64,000 bases of DNA from Arthrobacter agilis (GTDB lineage Bacteria; Actinomycetota; Actinomycetes; Actinomycetales; Micrococcaceae). Below, one piece after another: positions 54,041 through 62,338 of the stretch; the first letter of the stretch is position 1; the number at the start of each line of letters is the position of its first letter. The notes under the pieces were generated by a model. That model worked only from the letters and a program-made list of their open reading frames with translations, was not told the origin of the DNA and made no database searches. The stretch covers positions 3,162,001 through 3,226,000 of the forward strand of contig NZ_JAUSXO010000001.1 in assembly GCF_030816075.1 (NCBI RefSeq). The letters run 5' to 3'. A program made the translations under genes and the position numbers.

Positions 54041-55282
54041 TCAGGTGCGTGAGGTACTGGCGCGGCGGGAACCGGTGAGCCCGGCGACGGCGAACACGAG
54101 CGTGGCCACCAGGACGACGATGATCGGCAGCGCCCAGGTGCTGGTGGCGTCGTGGACGGCGCCGATGAGCGACGGAGCGGTGGCGCCGATGGCATACCCG
54201 GCACCCTGCACCATCGCGGACAGCTGCCGGGCGTGGGTGCCGCTCAGGGCGAGCTGCACCACGAGCATGAAGACGAGCGTGATGCCGCCCCCCTGGGCCA
54301 CTCCGCCGAGGAGACCCCATGCCAGCCAGCCGGCAGGAGCGAGCAGGAGTCCCGCAGGACAGCTGATCCACAGTGCTGAGACGAGGGCGAAGGTCCTCGG
54401 GACGCCCAGCCGTTGGGAGAGCAGCGGCACTCCGAGCGCGCCGACGACGGCGGCGATCTGGAAGATCGACGAGCTGGTCCCGGCCTGGCCGGCCGAGTAC
54501 CCGAGCTCCTGCTCGAGGATGGTCGGGAGCCACGCGGTGAGTCCGTAGTAGGAGAACGCCTGGGCACCGAACGTCAGCGAGAGGAGGACGGCCGACAGGC
54601 TGAGCCAGGTGCGCGGCTTCGCGACCGGACGCAGGGTGGCGCCGGTGGCGCGTGCGACGGTGTCGACGGCGGCCGATTCGACGGCGGGCTTCAGGGGCCC
54701 CCAGCGGAAGGCCCGGCCCGGCCCGAGGGCGGTCAGCCACACCGCGGCCGCGAGGACGACGAACCCGATCCACGTCAGGAGCGCTCCACGCCAGCCGACG
54801 GCGGCGGCAAGGGGGACCGTGGCGAGGGTCGTGATCATCGACCCCACATTGAGCGACGACGTGTACGCCCCCGTGACGATACCGACACGCGTGGGCTCGA
54901 TGTCCCGCCGGATGATCACCGGGATGACCACGTTGCCGACCGTGATGAAGGCTCCCATGATGATGGTGCCGGCGACGGTGGCGTCCAGGCCGCCGGCTGA
55001 ACGCACGATGGAGCCGACCCCGACACCGAGGATGGCCGTGGTCGTCGCGAAGTTCGCACCCGCTTTCCCGACGAACAGGGACGCGAAGGGCGTCATCAGG
55101 GCGAAGCACAACACCGGCAGCGTCGTCAGCAGCCCCGCCTGGGCGGCGCTCAGGGCCAGCTCGTCACTGATCTGCCCGGTGATGGGCGCGACGGCCACGA
55201 TCGGACCCCGGAGGATGAAACCGATGAACACGATGCCCAGCAGGAGCAGAACCGGGAAACGGGATCGGGCAGCGATGTTCAT
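54041..55282 (-). CDS. MFS transporter (CynX/NimT family)
   Basis: A 413-residue 12-helix transporter. The N-terminal GIVFIGFILRGPIVAVAPIT and loop SLFVGKAGANFATT mark the CynX (cyanate)/NimT (2-nitroimidazole) group; GYSAGQAGTSSSIFQIAAVV is the helix 7-8 region. The ATG at 55282 is where homology starts. Other in-frame starts upstream lie in the neighbouring terminator and DMA gene. It is convergent with the YnfM-like MFS gene. Confidence 0.88.
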   Translation of the reverse strand: MNIAARSRFPVLLLLGIVFIGFILRGPIVAVAPITGQISDELALSAAQAGLLTTLPVLCFALMTPFASLFVGKAGANFATTTAILGVGVGSIVRSAGGLDATVAGTIIMGAFITVGNVVIPVIIRRDIEPTRVGIVTGAYTSSLNVGSMITTLATVPLAAAVGWRGALLTWIGFVVLAAAVWLTALGPGRAFRWGPLKPAVESAAVDTVARATGATLRPVAKPRTWLSLSAVLLSLTFGAQAFSYYGLTAWLPTILEQELGYSAGQAGTSSSIFQIAAVVGALGVPLLSQRLGVPRTFALVSALWISCPAGLLLAPAGWLAWGLLGGVAQGGGITLVFMLVVQLALSGTHARQLSAMVQGAGYAIGATAPSLIGAVHDATSTWALPIIVVLVATLVFAVAGLTGSRRASTSRT

Positions 55283-55354
55283 CGATTTCACCCTACGCCG
55301 GAAGCGACGCGCGCTTCGACGGAGGTCGCATTGCGTAGCATCCGGGTGCGTGCC

Positions 55355-55391
55355 GGCCCGGGGCCACCGGACGCCGTGGTGGCCCCGGGCC
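55355..55391. terminator. Terminator at the end of the amine-demethylase operon
   Basis: A perfect 14-bp stem (GGCCCGGGGCCACC with GGTGGCCCCGGGCC) with a 9-base loop, seven bases after the DUF3445 stop on the minus strand. Confidence 0.75.
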
Positions 55392-55397
55392 TGGCGG

Positions 55398-56501
55398 CTA
55401 CTCGGCCGGGGTCCTTCCGGGCTGGATCCCCTCCGGGTACCAGGGGTAACCCGTCGCCAGCGGTGCACCGTCGTCGTGCTGCGAGAGCCACTCGACGGCA
55501 GCACCGTGGTAGCGGTGGAAGCCCTTGTAGTCGGCGAGTTCGGGGTCCAGGGAGGCGAGTGCCCGATGGACCCGTTTCGCCCAGTCAGGAGCGTGCTCCA
55601 CCAGCTCGGCCAGGCTGACGAGGTAGGTACGGACGGGGAACACGATGGCGTTGGACCGGGGCAGACGATGCAGGGGCTGCAGTTCGATGCGCAGGTACAC
55701 CATGTCCCCCGCGTTCTCGGCCGTGACCGCCGCACGGTCCGGCGCCCAGTCCGGAAGCGTCTCCACGGAGGTCTCGAGACGCGGGTGGACGGTCAGGGAC
55801 CAGTTGACCCGCCGGACGGGGTGACCGGGCTTCATGCGGAGCAGGAACTTGAGGGCCCGGTCGAGGATCCCCATCTTGTCCAGTTTGGGCACGGGACCGT
55901 GGAACTCGGAGAAGTTCATGCCGAGGTTGAACTGCAGGGAGTAGTCGGCGCGCTGCGTCGTCATGCCGGCACCGATGACGAGGGTGTTGTCCCTCTCCTC
56001 GAGGACGACGAACTCACCCTGGGCCTGGCGTGTCGCGTACTCCATCGGGTCCATGGGCAGGGTGGCGGGATCGCCGAACGTGAAGGAATCATCGATGCCG
56101 AGGAGCCGGTTCTGCCACCGCCACTCGTTCCCGTTCTTGGTGAGGGTGAAGTGCTCGGGGAAATCCCTGTCGTACGACTCGAAGATGAGCTCCAGGAGGT
56201 CCCACTGCGCTTCCATCATGTGCGGCAGCGCGAGGTAGTGGACACCCGGCATCTCCCGCAGCATCTGGTCGCGGTGCGCGCACTCGGACACATAGTGCTC
56301 ATCGACGTCGAACGCGGCCCTCAGGGCACCGTCACCGGCCGGGACATGCGGTTCCAGATTCATCGAGTACATGTACTCGTCATCCGGGAACGGGAAGGGA
56401 AGGCGGCGAACCGCCTCCCGGGAGTTCGTGAATCTGTAGTCTCCGTCCGGTGTGTATGTTTCCTCCGGCGTGAATCCGGCTGGGTTGGATACCGCTGTCA
56501 T
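55398..56501 (-). CDS. Heme-dependent oxidative N-demethylase family protein (DUF3445)
   Basis: A 367-residue protein of the HODM alpha-subunit-like family (formerly DUF3445). Recognisable segments are RRLPFPFPDDEYMYSMNLEP at the N terminus and ERDNTLVIGAGMTTQRADYS, NFSEFHGPVPKLDKMG and KPGHPVRRVNWSLTV in the core, followed by LRIELQPLHRLPRSNAIVFP. In characterised members a PAS-like fold binds heme and demethylates dimethylamine to methylamine and formaldehyde. It lies 11 bases after the PDR/VanB reductase gene, with DmmA upstream, matching the dimethylamine monooxygenase gene set. ATG 56501 was chosen where homology begins. Confidence 0.88.
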   Translation of the reverse strand: MTAVSNPAGFTPEETYTPDGDYRFTNSREAVRRLPFPFPDDEYMYSMNLEPHVPAGDGALRAAFDVDEHYVSECAHRDQMLREMPGVHYLALPHMMEAQWDLLELIFESYDRDFPEHFTLTKNGNEWRWQNRLLGIDDSFTFGDPATLPMDPMEYATRQAQGEFVVLEERDNTLVIGAGMTTQRADYSLQFNLGMNFSEFHGPVPKLDKMGILDRALKFLLRMKPGHPVRRVNWSLTVHPRLETSVETLPDWAPDRAAVTAENAGDMVYLRIELQPLHRLPRSNAIVFPVRTYLVSLAELVEHAPDWAKRVHRALASLDPELADYKGFHRYHGAAVEWLSQHDDGAPLATGYPWYPEGIQPGRTPAE

Positions 56502-56512
56502 CGGTGTTCTCC

Positions 56513-57484
56513 TTAGGCGTTCAGAACGAGTTTTGTACAGGTGGCCCGCGAGACGCAGGGCATGAAGAGCTTGTTCGTGCATCGATCCGATTCGGACAAC
56601 CAGTCGTCCCGGTGGTCGATGGTGCCTTCGAGTTCCAGGACCTCGGTCTCGCACTCACCACAGGCACCTCCCCGGCAGAGGTAGGGGAGCTTGTGCCCGG
56701 CCTCCTCGACCGCCTCCAGCAACGACTGCTCGGGGGACACCTCGATCACCGCGCCGGACCGCGCCAGAGTGACGGAGAAAGGATCGCCGGTCGAGCCGAG
56801 ATCCTCGAACCGCTCGAAGTGGATGTTCGAGTCCGTCCAGCCGTGGGCGTGGGCGGCCCGGATGACGTCGTCGACCATGCGCGAGGGTCCGCACACGTAG
56901 GCATGGGTGCCCAGTGGCAGTCCGCCGAGGATCTCGTGCGAGTTCAGCCGGGTCCCATCACCCGCTCCGTACAGGACCACTCTCTCCCCGTAGCGTTCCT
57001 GCAGTTCGTGGCCCAGGGCGGCATGCTCCGGGCCACGCACGGCGAGGTGGAGTTCGAACGAGCTTCCCTTGAGGCTGAGTTCGTCCAGCTGTGCGTAGAT
57101 GGGTGTGACCCCGACGCCGCCGGCGATGAAGACGTGGTGCCTCGCGTGCTTGGAGACGGGGAAGAGATTCGCCGGGATGCTGGCGGAGAGGACGTCTCCC
57201 TCGCGGACGTCCGTGTGCATGGCGATGGAGCCGCGCCTCCCTCCGTCGACCCGGCGGACGGCGATCTGGTACTCGCTCGTGTCGTAGGGCGAACTCATGA
57301 GCGAGTAGGCGTTGCGCCTGGTCTCCCCCTCGAACGGGATGACGACCCTGATATGGCTGCCGCCCGAGAAGGGAGGGAGCCAGGACCCGTCCACCGCGGA
57401 GAACGTGTACCGGTTGATCTCGGGTGTGACGGCCTCGATCTGCTTCACCCTCAGCTGCAGGGCTCCGTGGTGTGCTTCGCTCAT
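56513..57484 (-). CDS. PDR/VanB-type oxidoreductase (FMN, NAD, 2Fe-2S)
   Basis: A 323-residue phthalate-dioxygenase-reductase-like protein. The flavin-binding motif is RRNAYSLMSSPYDTSEYQIA (about 66-85), the NAD domain has FIAGGVGVTPIYAQL, and the C-terminal plant-type ferredoxin has ligands in PYLCRGGACGECE plus a distal Cys in LFMPCVS. It would pass electrons from NADH to the N-demethylase. The ATG overlaps the DmmA stop (ATGA). Confidence 0.93.
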   Translation of the reverse strand: MSEAHHGALQLRVKQIEAVTPEINRYTFSAVDGSWLPPFSGGSHIRVVIPFEGETRRNAYSLMSSPYDTSEYQIAVRRVDGGRRGSIAMHTDVREGDVLSASIPANLFPVSKHARHHVFIAGGVGVTPIYAQLDELSLKGSSFELHLAVRGPEHAALGHELQERYGERVVLYGAGDGTRLNSHEILGGLPLGTHAYVCGPSRMVDDVIRAAHAHGWTDSNIHFERFEDLGSTGDPFSVTLARSGAVIEVSPEQSLLEAVEEAGHKLPYLCRGGACGECETEVLELEGTIDHRDDWLSESDRCTNKLFMPCVSRATCTKLVLNA

Positions 57485-58086
57485 GTGTCCAACTCCTCGT
57501 TCTCCGGGAGCTCGCCCGGTACTTCGCCGTCCGCTTTCACTCCCTGGAACGCGGCGAGCCTTCCTGAGTAGTGGTCCCGAACGATCAGATCGCGTTCGCA
57601 GCCCGGGCATCGGAAGATCCGCCGGGACACGTTCTCGGAATAGTGGCCGCAGTGTGCGCACCACACGCGCCGCACGAAGGAACCGGCGTGCTCGCGGAGG
57701 ACCTCTTCCCGGTTCATGCCGTAGGAGGTGGCGACCTGCATCGACGTGCCGATGAACCCTTCGGACCCGGAGAGGTACAGCCGGGTGCCCATCCTGGCCG
57801 TCGAGAGGAGCGCGTCGAGCCCGCCCACGGCGTCGGCATTGCTCGGGAACACGATGAGCTCGCGCACCGCGAAGGCGCGGAGGTCGGCCAGGTGGTTCCT
57901 GCCGGTGAACGACTCGGTCGAGTACAGCACGGTGGTCGAGGACAGCTGTTCAGGACTCATCTCCCCGAGCAGCCGTACCAGCGGCTCTCCGCCGCTGCCC
58001 TGTGCGGCGGCGATGTGGTTGGAGCCCGTCCCCATCGGTGTGAGCTCGTCGTAGACGGGCCGGCTCTTGATGCCAGTGATCAACAT
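57481..58086 (-). CDS. dmmA: Dimethylamine monooxygenase subunit DmmA family protein
   Basis: A 201-residue protein. The N-terminal two thirds (MLITGIKSRPVYDELTPMGT, then TTVLYSTESFTGRNHLADLR) form the DmmA domain. The C-terminal part is a zinc- or iron-ribbon with two CxxC pairs (RRVWCAHCGHYSENV and FRCPGCERDLIVRDHYSG). It is a required partner of the N-demethylase in the Methylocella dmmDABC system. It has a TTG/GTG-free clear ATG at 58086 and lies eight bases from the permease stop. Confidence 0.88.
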   Translation of the reverse strand: MLITGIKSRPVYDELTPMGTGSNHIAAAQGSGGEPLVRLLGEMSPEQLSSTTVLYSTESFTGRNHLADLRAFAVRELIVFPSNADAVGGLDALLSTARMGTRLYLSGSEGFIGTSMQVATSYGMNREEVLREHAGSFVRRVWCAHCGHYSENVSRRIFRCPGCERDLIVRDHYSGRLAAFQGVKADGEVPGELPENEELDT

Positions 58087-58094
58087 GGGTTCTG

Positions 58095-59630
58095 CTACCT
58101 CCGGTCGTCCGAGGGAGTCGAGAGGACGGGACGGCGATCGCCGGTCGGGACGGCATCGGCTGCCGGAGCATCGCCCTTGAGGTACGGCTTCTTCCACGCC
58201 ATGTAGACCAGGCCCAGCACCACGACGGAGACCGCCGAGATCAGGACGACGTAGTTGGCGAACCAACCGTCCTCCGGTGTCCGGGGCCAGGCCATGTTGA
58301 CCATCCCGAGCACACCCCAGACGAGGGCCGCGATATTCACTGGGATGCCCCAGGCACCCAGCCGGAACGCCCCGTTCGGCTTCCAGCCGAGGATGCGGGC
58401 CCGCAGCGAGGCGAGGACGACCATCTGGAACCCCATGTACATCCCCATGGCCGCGAAGGAGATGATCACGGTCAGGGCGTCACCGGAGACTTTCGATCCG
58501 ATGACGATGAGGGCGGGTACCAGTCCTGCGAGAAGCAGGGCGTAGGGAGGTACATGGCGCGATTCGCTGAAGGTGCTCAGGAGCTTGCTCCCCGGGAGGA
58601 TGCCGTCGCGGGCCATCGAGTAGGCGAGGCGCGAGGTGGCCGCCTGCAGGCTCAGGACGCAGGAGAGGAAGGAGACGAGCACGATCGCGAGGACCACCTT
58701 GAAGCCGATCGGCCCGAACGCGGAGAGGAGGATGTTGCCGACGGGATCCGCGTCGGCCCCCGAGATGACGGCCGCGAAGTCGGGGACCGCGAGGATCAGG
58801 GACAGGCAGACGAACATCGCCGCGAACCCGCCGATGTAGATGGTCATCCTCATGGCCTTGGGGATGGTGCGGCCGGGGTTCGGGACTTCTTCCGCCACGT
58901 CGCCGCAGGCTTCGAATCCGTAGTACTGGAAGATGCCGATCAGCCCGGCGGCCGCGAACGCCACGAAGTAGTTGCTTCCCTCGCCTGCACCGAACGCGTG
59001 GAACAGGACGCTGAGGTCGTGGTGCCGTGCCGTCAGCAACAGCCAGGTTCCCACCACCAGTGCACCGCCGAGCTCCGCCAGAAGGCCGGTCATCGCCACG
59101 GTGTTCAGCACCTTGGTTCCGCCCAGGTTCAGGATCGTGGCCAGCGCTATGACCACCAGGCCTGAGACGATGATGGAGTCGACGGTGTTCTCCATGCCGA
59201 CGAGGGTGCTGAGGAACGGCCCGGCCCCGTACGCGACGCTGGCGATGGTGGTCAGGAGCGCCACGAGGTAGACCCAACCGTTCATCCAGCCCCATTTGCG
59301 GCCCCAGAGTCTGCGGGACCAGGGATAGACCCCGCCGGCCACGGGGTACGCCGCGACGACCTCCCCGAAGACGGTGGCGACCAGGAGTTGGCCGACGCCG
59401 ACGATGACGAGGGACCAGAACATCGGGGGCCCGGCCACCCCCAGCGACGCCGCGAACAGCGAGTACACGGCCACCACCGGCGACAGGTAGGTGAACCCCA
59501 GCGAGACGTTCCCCCAGAACGTCATCTCCCGCTTGAACTGGCGCTCGTAGGAGTAGCCGAGGCTGGCAAGATGCTCAGCGTCCTCGTCGGCCACAGACTG
59601 CTGGGGCGGTTCCGCACTATCTACACGCAT
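58095..59630 (-). CDS. APC family amine/amino acid permease
   Basis: A 511-residue APC superfamily permease with about 12 helices. The N-terminal LGYSYERQFKREMTFWGNVS and helix 1 SLGFTYLSPVVAVYSLFA, then QYYGFEACGDVAEEVPNPGR, are typical of the amino acid-choline/GABA-type group. The C-terminal tail is polar. It has AAGGA six bases upstream of the ATG 59630. It leads the operon (permease-DmmA-reductase-DUF3445), so uptake of a methylated amine or N-methyl amino acid is likely. Confidence 0.9.
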   Translation of the reverse strand: MRVDSAEPPQQSVADEDAEHLASLGYSYERQFKREMTFWGNVSLGFTYLSPVVAVYSLFAASLGVAGPPMFWSLVIVGVGQLLVATVFGEVVAAYPVAGGVYPWSRRLWGRKWGWMNGWVYLVALLTTIASVAYGAGPFLSTLVGMENTVDSIIVSGLVVIALATILNLGGTKVLNTVAMTGLLAELGGALVVGTWLLLTARHHDLSVLFHAFGAGEGSNYFVAFAAAGLIGIFQYYGFEACGDVAEEVPNPGRTIPKAMRMTIYIGGFAAMFVCLSLILAVPDFAAVISGADADPVGNILLSAFGPIGFKVVLAIVLVSFLSCVLSLQAATSRLAYSMARDGILPGSKLLSTFSESRHVPPYALLLAGLVPALIVIGSKVSGDALTVIISFAAMGMYMGFQMVVLASLRARILGWKPNGAFRLGAWGIPVNIAALVWGVLGMVNMAWPRTPEDGWFANYVVLISAVSVVVLGLVYMAWKKPYLKGDAPAADAVPTGDRRPVLSTPSDDRR

Positions 59631-59684
59631 CGGGTTCCTTCTCCTGGATCCTTCAGGGCTCATGTGAGCTGGGCCACGTTCTAA

Positions 59685-59696
59685 AAACTATAGTTT
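59685..59696. promoter_or_regulatory. Palindrome in the divergent APC permease / GntR promoter region
   Basis: The perfect 12-mer AAACTATAGTTT lies in an AT-rich stretch (59681-59705) 55 bases upstream of the permease ATG, within a 335-base intergenic region. It is a candidate operator for the FadR/GntR regulator or part of the permease promoter. The rest of the gap (59706-59965) shows a second AT-rich patch (GGCATAACCTATG at 59773) but no gene. Confidence 0.45.
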
Positions 59697-59965
59697 CAAA
59701 TGTTTAGGACCGCAATGCAGGCCGGAAGACGCTGCTTGCTGCGGACTGTGAGCCCTGGTGGTAGGAGCAAGAGTGGCATAACCTATGTTTCCACCGGATT
59801 ACGCATCTCCTCGGATACACTCGGGACACCACAGGGCGCAGGCGGATCGGCCGTCGTGCCCGCGAGGAGGCCCGCCGACGACGAGTGCCTCCGGCGGTCG
59901 TACGGCGTCGAGGATCGGCGCCCGGCTAGAGTCAGTGCTGTCCTACCACCGCATGGAGTCTCCTC

Positions 59966-60727
59966 TTGGCACCCACCCCGGCCTTTCAAGCCCACGTCTA
60001 CCGATCGTTGCCGGAGACCGAGCGCTCCGAGGCCATCGTGAACAGGATCTCCAAGGCGATCTCCCTGGGCCTGCTGAAGGTCGGCGAGCGGCTTCCCTCG
60101 GAGACGGCTCTCTCGGAGATGTTCGGCGTCGCGCCCTCCACCCTCAGGGAAGCCCTGTCGGATCTCCGGCAACAGGGGATCGTCGCTACCCGGCGGGGAC
60201 GCAGCGGGGGGACGTTCATCGTCAAGCAGCCCTTCACGTCGACGGAGGCGATGAGGAAATGGTTCCAGGAGACCTCCATCGCCGAGATCCGGGACCTCGG
60301 CGACGAGCATGCGGCGATCGCGGCCGCCACGGTGCGCCTGGCCTGTGAACGGGCCGAACCCCACGAGGTCGGCAGGCTCCTGGACCTGGCTCGGGCCCTG
60401 GTCATGTCGGACACCTCCGACGCCCGCGCCCACGCCGACAGCCGGTTCCACATCGAACTGGCGGTGCTGGCGCAGTCGCCGCGGCTCATGAATGCGGAGA
60501 TCCGGCTCCAGGCCGAGACGGTGCAGGCCCTGTGGGTGCCCCTGTCCTTGACGCGTGATCCGGAGAGGGTGGCCGCCGAACATCTCGCCGTGGCCCGCGC
60601 CATCGCGGACGCCGCGCCCGAGGAGGCTCAGCGGTTGATACTGGAACACATCCGCCACGACATCCACCATCTCGTGGACGCCAAACTGACCCTCGCGTAT
60701 CCCACGAACCAGGAGGAGAGCCGATGA
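59966..60727 (+). CDS. GntR family (FadR subfamily) regulator
   Basis: A 253-residue regulator. The winged helix (SEAIVNRISKAISLGLL, GERLPSETALSEMFGVAPST, LREALSDLRQQGIV) occupies about 20-75. A helical FadR/FCD effector domain follows (DSRFHIELAVLAQSPRLMNA, AEHLAVARAIADAAPEEAQR), with Asp and His residues that usually bind a metal. The start is a TTG at 59966 with GGAG seven bases upstream. It is divergent from the amine operon and co-translated with the Cache protein. Confidence 0.9.
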   Translation: MAPTPAFQAHVYRSLPETERSEAIVNRISKAISLGLLKVGERLPSETALSEMFGVAPSTLREALSDLRQQGIVATRRGRSGGTFIVKQPFTSTEAMRKWFQETSIAEIRDLGDEHAAIAAATVRLACERAEPHEVGRLLDLARALVMSDTSDARAHADSRFHIELAVLAQSPRLMNAEIRLQAETVQALWVPLSLTRDPERVAAEHLAVARAIADAAPEEAQRLILEHIRHDIHHLVDAKLTLAYPTNQEESR

Positions 60728-61425
60728 CGGCCACCATCCCGGCGCTCAAGGCCGCAGGTGAGATCGCGGCCTGGATGAACGCCCTGAGCCTCGATGTCCA
60801 CAGGTTCGCAGCGGACTCGACAGCGCTGTGGTCGGACCACCCTCATCCCCTGTCGATCACTCCCGGCGATATCACACGCCTGGAGGCCCTGGCGGAGGCA
60901 TTCCTCGGCTCCCACGATTTCGTCGTGGGAGCGGGCGCCATCTTCGCCACCGAGGCCATCAGGAGCAAGGATGGCGGTCTCGAGTGGTGGATCAGGCGCG
61001 AGCACGGCATCGAGAAGCTGGAATTCGACCTGAGGCCGGGCGGAGAGCGCTTCTACGACTACCAGAACATGCCGTTCTTCGCCGCGGCGAACCGGACGGG
61101 CGAACAGACCGCGTGGGGACCGTATGTGGACTACCTCGGGATGGACGAGTACATCCTCACCTTCTCGGCGCCGATCCAGCTCGAAGGGAAGTTCGCGGGA
61201 GTAGCGGGCTGTGACATCAGGATCAGGACGCTCGAGGCCATCCTCATGCCCACGCTTCGGGCGATTCCTGGGAACGCCGCGCTGCTCAATGCCGGCGGCC
61301 GTGTCGTCGTGGGGAATTCCGGGGCACATCTGGTCGGCGAGAGAGTCCGCCCTCCTGCGGATGCGGGACGCCTGATCCCGATCGCCGTACCGCATCTCGG
61401 GTTCTCACTGCTGGTGTCCGACTGA
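60724..61425 (+). CDS. Soluble Cache-domain protein
   Basis: A 233-residue protein with a Cache-like sensor fold: VVGAGAIFATEAIRSKDGGL, DLRPGGERFYDYQNMPFFAA, WGPYVDYLGMDEYILTFSAP and GVAGCDIRI, then a second small domain with LLNAGGRVVVGNSGAHLVGE. Unlike most Cache proteins it has no signal peptide, no transmembrane helix and no signalling domain. It starts inside the GntR stop (ATGA), so a cytoplasmic ligand sensor or binding partner for the regulator is suggested. That role is inference. Confidence 0.75.
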   Translation: MTATIPALKAAGEIAAWMNALSLDVHRFAADSTALWSDHPHPLSITPGDITRLEALAEAFLGSHDFVVGAGAIFATEAIRSKDGGLEWWIRREHGIEKLEFDLRPGGERFYDYQNMPFFAAANRTGEQTAWGPYVDYLGMDEYILTFSAPIQLEGKFAGVAGCDIRIRTLEAILMPTLRAIPGNAALLNAGGRVVVGNSGAHLVGERVRPPADAGRLIPIAVPHLGFSLLVSD

Positions 61426-61521
61426 CGGGTCTCCGCCTGGCGGGTGGGGCCGACGAGCATCGACCCGGATCGACCGCACGGGAGCGCTGTGGGGGTGGAC
61501 GACGGTCATGGGCGGCATGCC

Positions 61522-62205
61522 CTACGCCCCCTGCTGCCGGCCCACCATCTCCCTGATCCAGATCGGTGCGAACGGGGACGTGCAGTTGGGCGGCGTCGGG
61601 TAGTCCTTGAGGACCTCCAGGCGCTCGCCGATGGCGATGGCCCGCTGCCGGTGCGTCTGGTGGGCGATCCCGATCTGCGCCAGCGTGTGGTTCATGGCCC
61701 ACTGCAGGCGGTCCGGGGCGTCCTTCATCCGGGCCTCGATCGTGTCCAGCAGCCCGGCGAGGTCGAGCCCCGCCGGTGTCTTCCCGACGCGCTCCGTCGT
61801 GAGCGCCCAGCCGGCGCTGGCCACCACGGGGTCCGGGTCCCCCAGCCATTCGATGCGCAGCTGCTCTGCGTGCGCGCTCTTCTTCACCACGTAGTTGACC
61901 AGCCAGTCATGCACCTTCGGGACTCGTGCCTGCCGGAGCATCGTGTCCAGCTCGTCGTGGTCGAAGGCCTTCGGGCGGCAGATCAGCAGGGCGAGCAGCC
62001 GCGCCGCCGTGTCGCCCGTCGCCCACAGGTCACGCGCCAGGTCCTGCTGGGTCTTCAGCCGCTTCGCCACCGCGCGCAGGGCGGACAGGTTCACGCCGTG
62101 ATCGTCTCCGTGCGCCTCGTTCACCGCACGCATCCGGGGATCCTCGAGAGCGGACAGCTCCGCCAGCACCTCGTCGACGGCAGGGACACCGACACCTGTG
62201 GACAT
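61522..62205 (-). CDS. DNA alkylation repair protein (AlkD-like)
   Basis: A 227-residue HEAT-like all-helical protein of the DNA_alkylation repair family: KAFDHDELDTMLRQA, VHDWLVNYVVKKSAHAEQLR, WLGDPDPVVASAGWALT and WAMNHTLAQIGI. AlkD-type proteins remove bulky alkylated purines; some family members lack glycosylase activity. The ATG at 62205 is where homology starts. It is not obviously part of the amine cluster. Confidence 0.85.
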   Translation of the reverse strand: MSTGVGVPAVDEVLAELSALEDPRMRAVNEAHGDDHGVNLSALRAVAKRLKTQQDLARDLWATGDTAARLLALLICRPKAFDHDELDTMLRQARVPKVHDWLVNYVVKKSAHAEQLRIEWLGDPDPVVASAGWALTTERVGKTPAGLDLAGLLDTIEARMKDAPDRLQWAMNHTLAQIGIAHQTHRQRAIAIGERLEVLKDYPTPPNCTSPFAPIWIREMVGRQQGA

Positions 62206-62288
62206 GCTCACCTCTCTTCGGTCACGGGCCTCCCCCACATCCTGCCGTCATCGGCACCGGTACGCCAGAGCCCGGCCGGCACGGCGCC

Positions 62289-62331
62289 GCCGGGTGGCCC
62301 GATGCCGGTCACCGGCACCGGGCCACCCGGC
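62289..62331. terminator. Terminator after the formamidase gene
   Basis: A perfect 13-bp stem (GCCGGGTGGCCCG with CGGGCCACCCGGC) with a 17-base loop, eight bases after the fmdA stop on the minus strand. Confidence 0.75.
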
Positions 62332-62338
62332 AGGCCTC

